From Corynebacterium minutissimum (GTDB lineage Bacteria; Actinomycetota; Actinomycetes; Mycobacteriales; Mycobacteriaceae), in assembly GCF_000988205.1 (NCBI RefSeq), contig NZ_LAYQ01000022.1:1-64000 (forward strand): a stretch of DNA of 64,000 nt, read 5' to 3'. Of this stretch, positions 10,557 through 22,715 are shown in pieces. Numbering within the stretch: the stretch's first letter is position 1; every line of letters begins with the position of its first letter. The notes under the pieces were generated by a model, which saw only the letters and a program-made list of their open reading frames with translations, made no database searches and was not told the DNA's origin. The position numbers were made by a program, and so were the translations under genes.

Positions 10557-11327
10557 TTAGCCTTCATAAGGAGGCAGGATAGCCTCGGGGGACTCGGGAA
10601 GGATCTGGCCACCGTCAATGATGAGGGTCTGGCCGGTGATGTAGCCGGCCTCGCGGGAAGCCAAGAAGGCGGCGGCGTTGCCGATATCGCGCGGGGAACC
10701 CAGGCGGTGCATGGGGATGGAGCGCGCCATCTGGTCGAGGTATTCCTGACCTTGGCCCTCCAAGCCCTCGGTGAGGATATTTCCGGGGAGCACACCATTG
10801 ATGGTGATGCCATCGCGGGCAACTTCTAGCGCTGCGGAGCGCATGAAACCTTGCTGCGCGGCCTTCGAAGCGCCGTAGTGCGCCCAGCCCGGGTAGCCGG
10901 TGTGGGAACCGGTAATCGAGGTGGTGATGACGATGCGCCCGTAGCCCGCCTTCTTCATGTGGGGCAGGGCCTCCTGCACCACGGTGAAGGTGCCGTGCGT
11001 GTTGATGGCGAACATGGTGTCCCACTGCTCATCGGTCATGTCCTCGAGCGAGCAGTTGGGGAAGACACCGGCGTTGGAGCAGACGATATCGATGCGGCCA
11101 TAGCGCTTGACGACGTCCCCATAAAGGTTGCGGACGGAGTCGCGCGAGGTGACGTCGACAAGCAGGGCGTCCGCCCCGAGATCCTCGGCGGTCTTCTGCG
11201 CGGCCTCCAGGTTGAGATCCGCGATGACGACCGTGGCACCTGCTTCGCGCAGGGCGCTAACGATGCCGCGACCAATGCCGGCGGCGCCGCCGGTGACGAT
11301 GGCAACCTGGTCTTGAAGGTCAAACAT
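10557..11327 (-). CDS. short-chain dehydrogenase/reductase, FabG-like
   Basis: This 256-residue classical SDR has the nucleotide loop T-G-G-A-A-G-I-G (12-19), S-N-A-G at 84-87, a catalytic Ser near 137, and Tyr151-x3-Lys155 in Y-G-A-S-K. The C-terminal part is of the 3-oxoacyl-reductase type (I-N-G-V-L-P-G-N-I, then G-Q-T-L-I-I-D-G-G-Q). It lies 41 bp after an aromatic-acid-type transporter gene on the same strand, so the two form an operon. That suggests oxidation or reduction of an imported hydroxylated compound. The substrate cannot be read from the sequence. Confidence 0.85.
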   Translation of the reverse strand: MFDLQDQVAIVTGGAAGIGRGIVSALREAGATVVIADLNLEAAQKTAEDLGADALLVDVTSRDSVRNLYGDVVKRYGRIDIVCSNAGVFPNCSLEDMTDEQWDTMFAINTHGTFTVVQEALPHMKKAGYGRIVITTSITGSHTGYPGWAHYGASKAAQQGFMRSAALEVARDGITINGVLPGNILTEGLEGQGQEYLDQMARSIPMHRLGSPRDIGNAAAFLASREAGYITGQTLIIDGGQILPESPEAILPPYEG

Positions 11328-11368
11328 GTGCTGCTCCTCAGCGGTTGGGTCTGTGTGCGCCCTCCAGC

Positions 11369-12673
11369 CTAGGCCGCAACGGTCTCGGGTGATGTCTGCT
11401 TGGTGGTTGCCGTGTAGGCGCGCACGCCGATGAGGGAGACTGCGGCCAGCACCGCGGTGACACCAGCAAGGGTGTACAGGCCGGTGGGGGTCCAGCCACT
11501 TTCGAGGAGGTAGCCCGCCAGGATGGGGGCGAGTGTCGCGCCGACGCGAGCGATGCCGATGGCAGCACCCGTACCCGTGGTGCGCAGCGCTGAGGGGTAA
11601 GCCTCCGGGGTGACGGTGTAGAGGCCGGAGATACAGGCGTTGAGGGTAAGGCCCACGCCAACGCCGAGGGCAAACATCAGGGAAGGTACTGCAGTGGAGT
11701 TAATGAAGCCGACGAGGACGACGGAGGAGATAAGACAGAAGACGATGAGCAGGGGGCGGGCGTCGATGCGGGTGGTGAACAGGCCGTAGAGGATGGCACC
11801 GATAGCACCGCCGAAGGAGAGCATGATGCCGCCGATGATGCCCTGCTGGGCGGTAAGGCCCTCGGCGGTGAGGAGCTTCGGGGTCCACTGCGAGGTGAAG
11901 TTGTAGGCAAACATGATGAAGCTAAAGGCCAGCCACAGCTTGATGGAGGTGCGCAGGAACTGCGGCGAGACGAGGTCCTTGAAGGAGGCCTTGTAGGCGG
12001 TGCGGGGGCGGACGCTGACCTCGCCCGTGAGGCCGAGTTTGGCAGCGATGGTGCGGACAGAATCCATGCGGCCGCGAGCAGCCAGGAAGTCTGCGGACTC
12101 GGGGACGAAAGCAACCGTGAGGAGAAGGGCGACGACAGTCAGTGCGGCACCGACCCAGAAGATGGGCTGCCAGGTATCGAAGGAAGAGGCGACAACACCG
12201 CAGAAGGAGGCACCGAGGCCGTAGCCGGAGGCGTAGATGGCGACGGCGAGACCGCGGAAGCGCAGGTTGGAGTATTCGCTGACGAGCACGGTGACGCAGA
12301 CGAGGACGCCGCCGACGCCGATGCCGGTGATCAGGCGGCACAGCAACAGCAGGCTAAAAGTAGGCGCGAGGGCGGTGAGCACGAGGCCGACGAGGTCGAT
12401 GACGAGCGAGGCCGTGATGAGCGTGGTGCGGCCAAGGCGGTCAGCCAACGGGGCGAGGAAGAGCGAGCCAAGGCCGATACCGATGAGGGCAGCGGACAGG
12501 AGCCAGCCGAGGGAAGAGTCGGACAGCGCGAATTCTTCGCTGACGGTGCCGGCGCCGAAGGCCATGGCGACCATGTCGTAGCCGTCGAGGGCATTGAGGA
12601 AGAGGGCAATGGCGATGATGAGCCACTGGCGCGCGCCCATGGGGGAGCGGTCGATGAGTTCGCGGATGTCCAT
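11369..12673 (-). CDS. MFS transporter of the aromatic acid:H+ symporter type
   Basis: The 434-residue protein has twelve hydrophobic segments and the D-G-Y-D signature at 30-33 in segment 1, typical of the AAHS family (PcaK, BenK, VanK). The loop 2-3 motif is A-D-R-L-G-R-T. Transport of a benzoate-, vanillate- or protocatechuate-like acid is therefore likely. It heads a two-gene operon with the SDR at 10557. In C. glutamicum aromatic-acid genes also flank clpX, as I recall, so this may be a reduced version of that locus. Confidence 0.82.
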   Translation of the reverse strand: MDIRELIDRSPMGARQWLIIAIALFLNALDGYDMVAMAFGAGTVSEEFALSDSSLGWLLSAALIGIGLGSLFLAPLADRLGRTTLITASLVIDLVGLVLTALAPTFSLLLLCRLITGIGVGGVLVCVTVLVSEYSNLRFRGLAVAIYASGYGLGASFCGVVASSFDTWQPIFWVGAALTVVALLLTVAFVPESADFLAARGRMDSVRTIAAKLGLTGEVSVRPRTAYKASFKDLVSPQFLRTSIKLWLAFSFIMFAYNFTSQWTPKLLTAEGLTAQQGIIGGIMLSFGGAIGAILYGLFTTRIDARPLLIVFCLISSVVLVGFINSTAVPSLMFALGVGVGLTLNACISGLYTVTPEAYPSALRTTGTGAAIGIARVGATLAPILAGYLLESGWTPTGLYTLAGVTAVLAAVSLIGVRAYTATTKQTSPETVAA

Positions 12674-12691
12674 GAAAATCTTTCTGCGGAT

Positions 12692-12742
12692 AGAGCGGTT
12701 TCGATGTAAGTTAGTGAACCGCTCTGTCTATGTCTACTAACT
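12692..12742. promoter_or_regulatory. two interlocking inverted repeats upstream of the transporter operon
   Basis: AGAGCGGTT (12692-12700) and AACCGCTCT (12717-12725) form one inverted repeat; AGTTAGT (12709-12715) and ACTAACT (12736-12742) form another that overlaps it. They lie 19-69 bp upstream of the transporter start on the minus strand, where a repressor would sit. The TetR-type regulator at 14396 is a candidate binder. Confidence 0.4.
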
Positions 12743-12872
12743 GCCGTTTTAAATTCAAGGGCGCGCCGTCGCGTGCGGAATAGCGCTTGGGTCCAAGTGG
12801 TTTACTAGAGTGGAACAAACTGCGGTAAAATCGCCCCACCATAGCCCCAGAGAAAAGAGTTGAAAGGCCTTC

Positions 12873-14168
12873 ATGGCACGTATGCAAGAAAGCGCTGACT
12901 TGCTCAAGTGTTCCTTCTGCGGAAAGAGCCAGAAGCAGGTGAAGAAGCTTATCGCCGGCGGCGGCGTCTACATTTGTGACGAGTGCATCGAGCTCTGCAA
13001 CGAAATCATCGAGGAGGAGCTCGGCGCGGCTCAGGCCGAGGCGGACGAAGAGAAGGAGATGCGCCTTCCGCGTCCTTCGGAGATTTCGGCTTTTCTGGAT
13101 AAGTACGTCATTGGTCAGGATCAAGCCAAGCGCGTGTTGTCGGTGGCGGTCTACAACCACTACAAGCGCATCAAGGCTGAAGAGGCCGCGGGCCTGGAGG
13201 GCCGCCGGAAGAAGGCACAGGATGAAGAAGTTGAGATTTCCAAGTCCAACATCCTGATGCTGGGGCCGACGGGCTCCGGTAAGACCTACCTGGCGCAGAC
13301 CCTGGCGCGTTTGTTGGACGTCCCCTTCGCCATCGCGGATGCCACCAGCCTGACCGAGGCTGGCTACGTGGGCGAGGACGTCGAGAACATCCTGCTTAAG
13401 CTGTTGCAGGCAGCGGACTTTGACGTGGAGCGCGCGCAGCACGGCATCATCTACGTCGATGAGGTGGATAAGATCTCCCGCAAGTCGGAGAACCCCTCGA
13501 TTACGCGTGATGTGTCCGGTGAGGGCGTGCAGCAGGCGCTGCTGAAGATCCTCGAGGGCACCGTGGCGGCGATTCCGCCGCAGGGCGGGCGCAAGCACCC
13601 GAACCAGGAATTCATCCAGCTGGATACGACGAACATCCTCTTCATCGTGGCCGGTGCTTTTGCGGGCTTGGACAAGGTGATTTCGGAGCGCGTGGGCAAG
13701 AAGGGCGTGGGCTTTGGCGCCAAGCTGGAAACTAAGGATGAGAAGGAATCAGTCGACTTCTTCTCACAGGTGCGCCCGGAGGACCTGGTGAAATTCGGCC
13801 TCATCCCCGAGTTCATCGGCCGCCTGCCGGTGGTTGCCACGGTGGATAATCTGGACCGCGAATCGCTGGTGAAAGTGCTCGTGGAGCCGAAGAACTCGCT
13901 GGTCAAGCAGTACCAGCGCCTGTTTAGCATGGATGGTGCGGAGCTGCACTTCGAAGATGCGGCGCTGGAGGCGATCGCTGAGCTTGCGCTCGAGCGCAAG
14001 ACCGGTGCCCGCGGCCTGCGTGCCATCATGGAGGAGCTGCTCGTTCCCATCATGTATGACTTGCCAGACCGTGAGGACATCGCCAGCGTCCACATCACGA
14101 AGGACTGCGTGACTGACGGCGGCGAGCCGGAGTTCGTCTACTCGGATGAGGCGAAGGAATCCGCTTAA
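12873..14168 (+). CDS. clpX: ATP-dependent Clp protease ATP-binding subunit ClpX
   Basis: ClpX unfolds substrates and feeds them to ClpP. The 431 residues show the N-terminal zinc domain with Cys13, Cys16, Cys35 and Cys38, the Walker A loop G-P-T-G-S-G-K-T near 131, Walker [10 protein letters not shown] near 190, and a C-terminal G-A-R-G-L-R sensor-2 motif near 382. GAAAGG lies seven bases before the ATG. clpX stands apart from clpP1P2, separated by the transporter operon on the other strand. Confidence 0.97.
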   Translation: MARMQESADLLKCSFCGKSQKQVKKLIAGGGVYICDECIELCNEIIEEELGAAQAEADEEKEMRLPRPSEISAFLDKYVIGQDQAKRVLSVAVYNHYKRIKAEEAAGLEGRRKKAQDEEVEISKSNILMLGPTGSGKTYLAQTLARLLDVPFAIADATSLTEAGYVGEDVENILLKLLQAADFDVERAQHGIIYVDEVDKISRKSENPSITRDVSGEGVQQALLKILEGTVAAIPPQGGRKHPNQEFIQLDTTNILFIVAGAFAGLDKVISERVGKKGVGFGAKLETKDEKESVDFFSQVRPEDLVKFGLIPEFIGRLPVVATVDNLDRESLVKVLVEPKNSLVKQYQRLFSMDGAELHFEDAALEAIAELALERKTGARGLRAIMEELLVPIMYDLPDREDIASVHITKDCVTDGGEPEFVYSDEAKESA

Positions 14169-14180
14169 ACGGCATCTCTT

Positions 14181-14212
14181 AAAAGGCATCTTCAAGACTG
14201 AAGGTGCCTTTT
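14181..14212 (+). terminator. terminator of clpX
   Basis: AAAAGGCATCTTCA (14181-14194) pairs with TGAAGGTGCCTTTT (14199-14212) with one mismatch and a 4-nt loop, ending in TTTTG. Confidence 0.8.
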
Positions 14213-14225
14213 GCGCTGTCTACAT

Positions 14226-14248
14226 GGCGTTTCAGGACTGAAAACGCC
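14226..14248. repeat. small hairpin of the GGCGTTT/AAAACGCC type
   Basis: GGCGTTTCAG (14226-14235) pairs with CTGAAAACGCC (14238-14248) with one bulged A. The same CTGAAAACGCC-like arm plus AAAAGGCATCT recurs at 37980-38080, so this may be a dispersed hairpin element. Confidence 0.4.
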
Positions 14249-14266
14249 GCCATCTTCGTGCCCGGG

Positions 14267-14358
14267 GTAAAGGAACCAGATGAGTGGGACCATTTAGCCA
14301 TGGCGCATGATTGTGACCTGGTCTTTTGCTAGGGACGGCGTGCAGATGGTTCCTTTAC
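14267..14358. repeat. 92-bp inverted repeat between clpX and tetR
   Basis: GTAAAGGAACCA (14267-14278) and TGGTTCCTTTAC (14347-14358) are perfect 12-bp complements enclosing 68 bp. The interior holds no gene. It could be a structured RNA, a small mobile hairpin, or the 3' end of the convergent units. Confidence 0.35.
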
Positions 14359-14395
14359 TATGGTGCCTTTGCTCGCTCGGTGCTGGGAGAGGGCT

Positions 14396-15139
14396 CTACC
14401 CGTACAGGCCCGTGGGCACGTCGCCCTCGTCCTCGGTGGAGTAGACATCCAAGGGTGCTGACTCGGCGTCAAGCTCAGTTTCGTTCTGAGCGAGGTAGGA
14501 CTCAAAACCGATGTCGGGGATATTCGCTGTGAGGAAGGCCAGCACGGCATCGACGGCCATGCGGTGTAGGCCTTCGGTGTTGTTGTGGGTATGCATGTCG
14601 ATGTCGAGCAGGTTGCTCATCATCGCGTGATTCGTCACCCGGTACATCGTGAGCGCAGAAATCAACGTGAAGATGTCGTTGGCGGAAATGCCTGGGCGGA
14701 ACGCGCCGGAATCTTGGCCCAGCATAAGCAGCCGGTCTAGGTGGAGGGAGATCTCGGAAACGTCGACAAGCGCCTGCGAGGACTCCAGCACACTGTGGGA
14801 GGATTCCATCGTCAGCATCCGAATGGCCTCGGGGTTATCCACGTGCTGGCGGAACAGCCAATCCACCAAGGTGCGCACGCCCTCGACCGGAACGGCGGAG
14901 TTGATCTCCAGGCTGCCCTCCGGCGGGTTGAGGCGCCGCGCCGCCGCCGCCAAGGCTTGCTGGTAGAGGCCCTTCTTGTCCCCGAAGTAGTAGTGGATCA
15001 TGCGCTTGGACATCCCAGACAGCTTCGACACGGAATCGAGCTTGGTTTCGGCATAACCATGCTCAGAAAACTCCGATATCGCAACATCGATCACGTGCTC
15101 AACAGAGCCGGAGTCGACCGATGCAGTCTCAGTGCTCAT
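14396..15139 (-). CDS. TetR-family transcriptional regulator
   Basis: The 247-residue protein has a TetR DNA-binding domain at 12-60: A-I-S-E-F-S-E-H-G-Y (20-29) followed by the helix-turn-helix S-V-S-K-L-S-G-M-S-K-R-M-I-H-Y-Y-F-G (36-53). Residues 65-215 form the ligand and dimer domain. The last 30 residues are acidic (D-A-E-S-A, T-E-D-E-G-D), which is unusual. It faces mdh divergently, and its targets could include mdh or the transporter operon beyond clpX. The ligand is unknown. Confidence 0.87.
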   Translation of the reverse strand: MSTETASVDSGSVEHVIDVAISEFSEHGYAETKLDSVSKLSGMSKRMIHYYFGDKKGLYQQALAAAARRLNPPEGSLEINSAVPVEGVRTLVDWLFRQHVDNPEAIRMLTMESSHSVLESSQALVDVSEISLHLDRLLMLGQDSGAFRPGISANDIFTLISALTMYRVTNHAMMSNLLDIDMHTHNNTEGLHRMAVDAVLAFLTANIPDIGFESYLAQNETELDAESAPLDVYSTEDEGDVPTGLYG

Positions 15140-15290
15140 GGAAAGTCCCGTCTAGTCGATGAATATGCGTACAGTTGTCCACTATGCCGAAAAAAGACGG
15201 TCATGGAGCTCAAGTACAAAGAACTCGCATCTTTCGGGGGTAAAATTACACCCCATGGGGGCGAAAAACGGGACTAGGCTGGGAGGGTGA

Positions 15291-17095
<1,805 letters not shown>

Positions 17096-17104
17096 GGCTA
17101 AACC

Positions 17105-17926
17105 CTAGTCCTCGAAGGACTCCTCGGCGTTGGGGAAGGAGCGTTCGCTCACATCGGACACGTACTCCTTCGCGCCTTCCAGCAGCGCGCCGCGCAGATC
17201 CGCGTAGCGGCGCACGAAGCGCGGCGCTTTGGGCCCGCCCAGGCCGAAGGCATCGGTCCACACCAGAATCTGGCCATCGGTCTGCGCACCCGCGCCGATG
17301 CCGATGGTGGGGATGGGCAGCTCCTTGGTCACCTCCCCAGCCAACGCGGCCGGGACCATCTCCAGCACCACGGCGAAGGCGCCGGCCTCGGCGAGGGCGC
17401 GGGCGTCGTCGTGAAGCTTCTCCGCACCGGCACCGCGGCCCTGGACCACGAAGCCGCCCAAGGCGTGGACCTGCTGGGGCGTGAAGCCGATGTGGGCGCA
17501 GACGGGGATGCCGGCGTCGACAAGCGCGGCGACAATCGGTGCGCGCTCCGCACCGCCCTCGAGCTTCACGGCCTGCGCGCCGGTTTCCTTCATGATGCGC
17601 ACAGCAGACTCCAGGGCCTGGGTGGGGCCGGCCTCATAGGAACCAAAGGGCAGATCCACCACCACGAAGGCGCGAGAGGTGGCTGAGACCACGGCGCGAG
17701 CCAGCGGAATGATCTCATCGAGCGTGAGCGAGAGCGTGGTTTCGCGGCCCAACACCACGTTGGCCAGGGAATCGCCGACGAGCAGGAGATCGACCCCGGC
17801 TTCATCGAAGATTCCGGCGGTCATGCAGTCATAGCTTGTCAGGCACGCGAAGGCCTGAGAGTTTTCTTTGGCGCGGGCGAAATGGCGGGTGCGGAGACGG
17901 GCGCGGTGGCCAGGGTTGTGAGACAT
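17105..17926 (-). CDS. panB: 3-methyl-2-oxobutanoate hydroxymethyltransferase
   Basis: PanB adds a hydroxymethyl group to alpha-ketoisovalerate to make ketopantoate. The 273 residues show C-L-T-S-Y-D near 28-33, L-L-V-G-D-S-L-A near 48-55 with a metal-binding Asp, V-K-L-E-G-G near 119-124, H-I-G-F-T-P-Q near 142, and the catalytic Glu in V-L-E-M-V-P. The ATG lies six bases after a TAGAGT -10 box with no ribosome site, so the mRNA is probably leaderless. It is divergent from valS. Confidence 0.95.
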   Translation of the reverse strand: MSHNPGHRARLRTRHFARAKENSQAFACLTSYDCMTAGIFDEAGVDLLLVGDSLANVVLGRETTLSLTLDEIIPLARAVVSATSRAFVVVDLPFGSYEAGPTQALESAVRIMKETGAQAVKLEGGAERAPIVAALVDAGIPVCAHIGFTPQQVHALGGFVVQGRGAGAEKLHDDARALAEAGAFAVVLEMVPAALAGEVTKELPIPTIGIGAGAQTDGQILVWTDAFGLGGPKAPRFVRRYADLRGALLEGAKEYVSDVSERSFPNAEESFED

Positions 17927-17932
17927 GCCCTT

Positions 17933-17976
17933 ACTCTAGACACGGCGCTGGTGCCAGTTGACGCACAGGGTAGAGT
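17933..17976. promoter_or_regulatory. divergent leaderless promoters of panB and valS
   Basis: TAGAGT occurs on the minus strand (17938-17933), 6 nt before the panB ATG, and on the plus strand (17971-17976), 7 nt before the valS GTG. Both spacings put the transcription start at the first codon. The two starts are only 57 bp apart. Confidence 0.55.
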
Positions 17977-17983
17977 TGGCCAG

Positions 17984-20734
17984 GTGACTGATCAGAATAA
18001 AGAGCAACTCGTTGGCACCAACCGCGCGGACCAGCTTCCCCAGTCCTGGGAGCCGCAGGCAGTAGAAAAAGTCCTCTACGAAGGCTGGGTAAGCGCCGGT
18101 TACTTCACCCCGGATGCGTCCTCGGAGGCGGAGCCTTATTCCATCGTGCTGCCGCCGCCGAATGTCACCGGCCAGCTGCACATGGGCCACGCCCTGGACC
18201 ACACTCTGATCGACTCCATCATTCGCCGCAAGCGCATGCAGGGCTATGCCACCTTGTGGCTGCCGGGTGCTGACCACGCCGGTATCGCCACACAGACCAA
18301 GGTGGAGGCCCGCCTGCGCGAGCAGGAAGGCAAGAAGCGCTGGGACTATGAGCGCGAAGAATTCATCAACAAGGTCTGGGAGTGGAAGGAAGAGTTCGGC
18401 GGCACCATCCAGAACCAGATGCGCGCCATCGGTGACTCGGTGGACTGGTCCCGCGAGCGCTTCACCCTGGACGATGGCCTCTCCCGCGCCGTGCAGACCA
18501 TCTTCAAGACCCTCTACGACGAGGGTCTGATCTACCAGGCCAACCGCCTGGTCAACTGGTCCCCAGTGCTGGAGACCGCCGTCTCCGACATCGAGGTCGT
18601 GTACAAGGACGTCGAGGGCGAGCTCGTGTCCATTCGCTATGGCTCGCTGAACGACGATGAACCGCACCTCATCGTGGCCACCACCCGTGTGGAAACCACG
18701 CTGGGCGACGTCGCCATCGCCGTCCACCCCGACGACGAGCGCTACGCCCACCTGGTGGGTAAGGAGCTGCCGCACCCCTTCCGCGATGACCTGAGCCTGA
18801 AGATCATCGCCGATGATTACGTGGATATGGAATTCGGTACTGGTGCAGTGAAGATCACCCCGGCGCATGACCCGAATGACTACGCCATGGGCCTGCGCCA
18901 CGACCTGGACATGCCCACAATCATGGACACCACCGGACACATCGCGAATACCGGCACGAAGTTTGACGGCCTGACCCGCGAGGAAGCCCGCGTGGAGATC
19001 CGTGAGGCGCTGCGCGAACAGGGCCGCATTGTCAAAGAGATCCGCCCCTACGTCCACTCCGTGGGCCACTCGGAGCGCTCCGGCGAGCCGATTGAGCCGC
19101 GCCTGAGCCTGCAGTGGTTCGTGGCCGTGGAGAAGATGGCGAAGATGTCCGGCGACGCCGTCCGCGAGGGCGATACCACCATCCACCCGAAGTCCCTGGA
19201 GCCGCGCTATTTCGAGTGGGTCGATGACATGCACGATTGGTGCATCTCCCGCCAGCTGTGGTGGGGCCACCGTATCCCCATCTGGTACGGGCCAGAACGC
19301 ACAAGTGCGTCTGGCGAAGTGGAACGAGACATCATCTGCCTCGGTCCCGATGAGGAAGCACCGGAAGGCTACGTCCAGGACCCGGACGTGCTGGACACCT
19401 GGTTCTCCTCCGCGCTGTGGCCTTTCTCCACGATGGGCTGGCCGGAGAAGACCGCAGATCTGGAGAAGTTCTTCCCCACGAACGTGCTGGTTACCGCCTA
19501 TGACATCCTCTTCTTCTGGGTCGCACGCATGATGATGTTCGGCACCTTCGCCGGCGCCCACACCCCGGAGCTGCTCGGCGAGGGCAAGGATGGCCGCCCG
19601 CAGGTTCCGTTCACCGACATCTACCTGCACGGCCTGGTGCGCGATGAGCAGGGCCGCAAGATGTCGAAGTCCCTGGGCAATGGCATCGACCCGATGGATT
19701 GGGTGCGCGACTATGGTGCGGACGCACTGCGTTTCACCCTGGCTCGCGGCGCGAACCCGGGCGTGGACCTGCCGCTGGCTGTCGACGCTGCCGCCGCCGG
19801 ACGTAACTTCGCCACCAAGCTCTTCAACGCCACCAAGTTCGCGCTCATGAACGGCGCGGGTGTGGCTAAGTTGCCGGCACGTGACGCGCTGACCGACGCC
19901 GACCGTTGGATCCTCGACCGCTCCGAAGAAGTCCGCGCCAAGGTGGACGCCTACCTGGATGACTACCAGTTTGCCAAGGCCAACGAGCTGCTCTACCACT
20001 TCGTGTGGGATGAGCTGTGTGACTGGTACCTGGAGATTGCCAAGACCCAGATCCCGCGCGACTTCGATGCGGCGAGCGCCGAGGAGCAGGCCACCGGACG
20101 CACCACCCAGATCGTTCTGGGCCGCGTTCTTGACCTGGTTCTGCGCCTGCTGCACCCGACCATGCCTTTCGTCACCGAGGTCCTGTGGAAGGCTCTGACT
20201 GGCGGGGAGACCATCGTCACCGCGCAATGGCCTACCCAGGAGCACACCAACGGTGGCGCGGAGAAGGATGAGGTGGCCGCGCGCCGCATTCAGGACGCCG
20301 ACAAGCTCATCACCGAGCTGCGTCGCTTCCGCTCCGATCAGGGTGTCAAGCCTTCCCAGAAGGTCCCGGGCCGCCTCGACTTCGCCGCGGCCGACCTGCA
20401 GGAGCAGGAGGGGCTCATCCGCAACTTGGCCAATACCACGGAACCTGGCGAGGACTTCACCGCGTCCGCTTCCATCGAGGTGCGCCTGTCCCAGGCCACC
20501 GTCGAGGTCGCTCTGGATACCTCCGGTGCCGTCGACGTCGAAGCCGAGCGCAAGCGCCTGGAGAAGGATCTGGCCAAGGCCCAGAAGGAACTGGACCAGA
20601 CCGGCAAGAAGCTGGGCAACGAGGCCTTCCTGTCCAAGGCGCCGGAGGCAGTCGTGGAGAAGATCCGAGTTCGCCAGCAGGTGGCCCAGGAAGAAGTCGA
20701 GCGCATCACCGCACGTCTGAAGGGACTCAAGTAG
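17984..20734 (+). CDS. valS: valyl-tRNA synthetase
   Basis: Class I synthetase charging tRNA-Val. I start at GTG 17984, seven bases after a -10 box, giving 916 residues, the usual size; codons upstream belong to the panB intergenic region. H-M-G-H at 66-69 is the HIGH motif, K-M-S-K-S at 559-563 the KMSKS loop. The editing domain lies between about 200 and 380, and a C-terminal coiled coil rich in Lys/Glu/Leu occupies the last 75 residues. Its stop overlaps the folC start by one base. Confidence 0.96.
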   Translation: MTDQNKEQLVGTNRADQLPQSWEPQAVEKVLYEGWVSAGYFTPDASSEAEPYSIVLPPPNVTGQLHMGHALDHTLIDSIIRRKRMQGYATLWLPGADHAGIATQTKVEARLREQEGKKRWDYEREEFINKVWEWKEEFGGTIQNQMRAIGDSVDWSRERFTLDDGLSRAVQTIFKTLYDEGLIYQANRLVNWSPVLETAVSDIEVVYKDVEGELVSIRYGSLNDDEPHLIVATTRVETTLGDVAIAVHPDDERYAHLVGKELPHPFRDDLSLKIIADDYVDMEFGTGAVKITPAHDPNDYAMGLRHDLDMPTIMDTTGHIANTGTKFDGLTREEARVEIREALREQGRIVKEIRPYVHSVGHSERSGEPIEPRLSLQWFVAVEKMAKMSGDAVREGDTTIHPKSLEPRYFEWVDDMHDWCISRQLWWGHRIPIWYGPERTSASGEVERDIICLGPDEEAPEGYVQDPDVLDTWFSSALWPFSTMGWPEKTADLEKFFPTNVLVTAYDILFFWVARMMMFGTFAGAHTPELLGEGKDGRPQVPFTDIYLHGLVRDEQGRKMSKSLGNGIDPMDWVRDYGADALRFTLARGANPGVDLPLAVDAAAAGRNFATKLFNATKFALMNGAGVAKLPARDALTDADRWILDRSEEVRAKVDAYLDDYQFAKANELLYHFVWDELCDWYLEIAKTQIPRDFDAASAEEQATGRTTQIVLGRVLDLVLRLLHPTMPFVTEVLWKALTGGETIVTAQWPTQEHTNGGAEKDEVAARRIQDADKLITELRRFRSDQGVKPSQKVPGRLDFAAADLQEQEGLIRNLANTTEPGEDFTASASIEVRLSQATVEVALDTSGAVDVEAERKRLEKDLAKAQKELDQTGKKLGNEAFLSKAPEAVVEKIRVRQQVAQEEVERITARLKGLK

Positions 20735-22263
20735 TGGCGGGGGAGAAAGACCGCGAGGAATTTGAGGTCGTCGATGCCCTCGCGGAGGGCACCGATGGCG
20801 GGCCGGTCGAAATCACCGACTCCGGCCTAACACTCAACCTCGGCGGCGAGGATGACTACGAGGAGGCAGCGCCCGAGCAGGCCACGCCGGAGGAGCTCGC
20901 GGAGCTGGCTCAGGTAACCGCGGAGCTCAACGCGCGCGCCCCAGAGACCATCATTGAGCCCAGCCTCGAGCGCATCGAGATGCTCATGGATCTGTTGGGC
21001 AATCCGGAGCGTTCCTTCCACGTCATCCAGGTCGCTGGAACCAACGGCAAGTCCTCGACGGCGCGCATGATCGATTCGCTGCTGCGCTCCTTCCACCGCC
21101 GCGTAGGCCTCGTCACCAGCCCCCACCTACAGCTGGTGACCGAGCGCATCGGCATCGACGGCCACCCCATCCACCCGCGCGACTTCGTGCGCATCTGGCG
21201 CGAAATCAAGCCTTATGTGGAGATGGTGGATTCCCGCTCCGACATTCCCATGTCCACCTTCGAAGTGCTTGTTGCCATTTCCTACGCAGCCTTTGCCGAT
21301 GCCCCCATCGACGTAGCCGTCGTCGAGGTCGGCCTCGGCGGCACGTGGGATGCCACCAACGTGGTTAACGCGGAAGTGGCCGTGGTCATGCCGGTAGGCC
21401 TGGACCACACGGATTACCTCGGTGACACCATCACTGAGATCGCCGGTGAGAAGGCCGGCATTATCAAGGCCCGCGAGCACGATGCCGACGACGTGCTCAC
21501 GCCGGGGGAGAACATCGCGATTATCGCCGAGCAAGACTCGGAAGCCATGCGCGTGCTGCTGCAGCGCACCGTCGACGTCGGTGCCGGCGTGGCTCGCGCG
21601 GGCTCCGAGTTCGCCGCGCTGGAATCGCGCATTGCCGTCGGCGGCCAGCAGCTCACCATCCAAGGTCTCGGCGGCCTCTATGAGGACATCTTCCTGCCGC
21701 TGCACGGCGAGCACCAAGCCAAGAACGCGGCCGTTGCCTTGGCGGCGGTGGAGGCTTTCTTCGGGGCGTCGTCAGGCAATCAGCTCGACATCGCCTCCGT
21801 GCGCACCGGCTTTGCCAAGGCCATTTCCCCCGGACGCTTGGAGCGCGTGCGCACCAGCCCCACGACCTTCCTGGATGCCTGCCACAACCCACACGGTGCT
21901 AAGGCCCTGGCCGCAGCGCTCGACCGAGACTTCGATTTCGCGCGCCTCATCGGCGTGGTGTCCATCTTCGCGGACAAGGACGCCGCCGGCATCCTCACAG
22001 CCCTCGAGTCGGTCCTCACAGAAGTCGTGATCACGCAGAACACCTCGCCGCGCGCCCGCGATGCCTATGAGCTAGCGGAGCTGGCTCGCGATATCTTCGG
22101 TGAAGAACGGGTGTGCGTCGAGCCCGACCTGCCCAGTGCCTATACTCAGGCCGTTGAATTGGCGGAGGACGCCGATGTGCAGTCCGGATCCGGCATCGTG
22201 ATTACTGGCTCGGTGGTCACCGCTGGTGACGCCCGCGCACTCTTTGGAAAGGAGCCCGCATGA
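20734..22263 (+). CDS. folC: folylpolyglutamate synthase / dihydrofolate synthase
   Basis: FolC adds glutamate to dihydropteroate and folates. The GTG start overlaps the valS stop (TAGTG), so translation is coupled. Of 509 residues, the first 60 are an acidic extension of low complexity that most homologues lack or vary in. The P-loop A-G-T-N-G-K-S-S lies at 101-108, and V-E-V-G-L-G-G-T-W-D-A-T-N near 197-209 is a second Mur-ligase signature. D-A-C-H-N-P-H-G-A near 387 is the family motif D-G-A-H-N-P with Cys in place of Ala. Confidence 0.94.
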   Translation: MAGEKDREEFEVVDALAEGTDGGPVEITDSGLTLNLGGEDDYEEAAPEQATPEELAELAQVTAELNARAPETIIEPSLERIEMLMDLLGNPERSFHVIQVAGTNGKSSTARMIDSLLRSFHRRVGLVTSPHLQLVTERIGIDGHPIHPRDFVRIWREIKPYVEMVDSRSDIPMSTFEVLVAISYAAFADAPIDVAVVEVGLGGTWDATNVVNAEVAVVMPVGLDHTDYLGDTITEIAGEKAGIIKAREHDADDVLTPGENIAIIAEQDSEAMRVLLQRTVDVGAGVARAGSEFAALESRIAVGGQQLTIQGLGGLYEDIFLPLHGEHQAKNAAVALAAVEAFFGASSGNQLDIASVRTGFAKAISPGRLERVRTSPTTFLDACHNPHGAKALAAALDRDFDFARLIGVVSIFADKDAAGILTALESVLTEVVITQNTSPRARDAYELAELARDIFGEERVCVEPDLPSAYTQAVELAEDADVQSGSGIVITGSVVTAGDARALFGKEPA

Positions 22264-22706
22264 GCCCCCGCAAACCCGTTCCCGAGGATGAGATCGGTCC
22301 GCTTGGACTTGGCCAAGCCCCCGCCAAGGACCCCCTCAAGCAATTCGGCGGCATGGTGGTGGCCAGCTCCCTCACCCTAGAGCTGCTAACTCTCGTCCTG
22401 GCACTGCCCATGCTTTACAAGCTCTACGACGGCACCCTGTGGACCCCGTTCAACTACGGCGTGGTTATCGGCTTCATGGTGCTACTCCTGGCGTCTTTCC
22501 CCTTCATGAACAAGCCCTGGATCGTCGGCGTGCAGATTGTCCTCCACGTCATCGGCATTGTTCTCGGCTTCATGGTCCACTGGTCCGTCGCCACGATCTT
22601 TATCATTTTCGCCCTGCTCTGGGCACTCGCGGCCTACATGCGTTCGGTGATCGTCGCCCGCATGGAGCGCGGCTACCTCACCACGCAGCACCTAACTGAG
22701 AAGTAG
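22260..22706 (+). CDS. DUF4233-type membrane protein
   Basis: The ATG overlaps the folC stop by 4 bp (ATGA). The 148-residue product has four hydrophobic segments at about 37-57, 64-81, 85-105 and 107-125 and a positively charged tail. Proteins of this size between folC and ndk in actinobacteria carry the DUF4233 label. The function is unknown; position suggests a link to folate or nucleotide metabolism only by context. Confidence 0.82.
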   Translation: MSPRKPVPEDEIGPLGLGQAPAKDPLKQFGGMVVASSLTLELLTLVLALPMLYKLYDGTLWTPFNYGVVIGFMVLLLASFPFMNKPWIVGVQIVLHVIGIVLGFMVHWSVATIFIIFALLWALAAYMRSVIVARMERGYLTTQHLTEK

Positions 22707-22715
22707 GCCGCCGCG

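Noticed and set aside
17936-20245. A very long open frame on the minus strand across valS
   Set aside because: It is the antisense shadow of a high-G+C gene with a complete synthetase on the other strand; the peptide has no family features.
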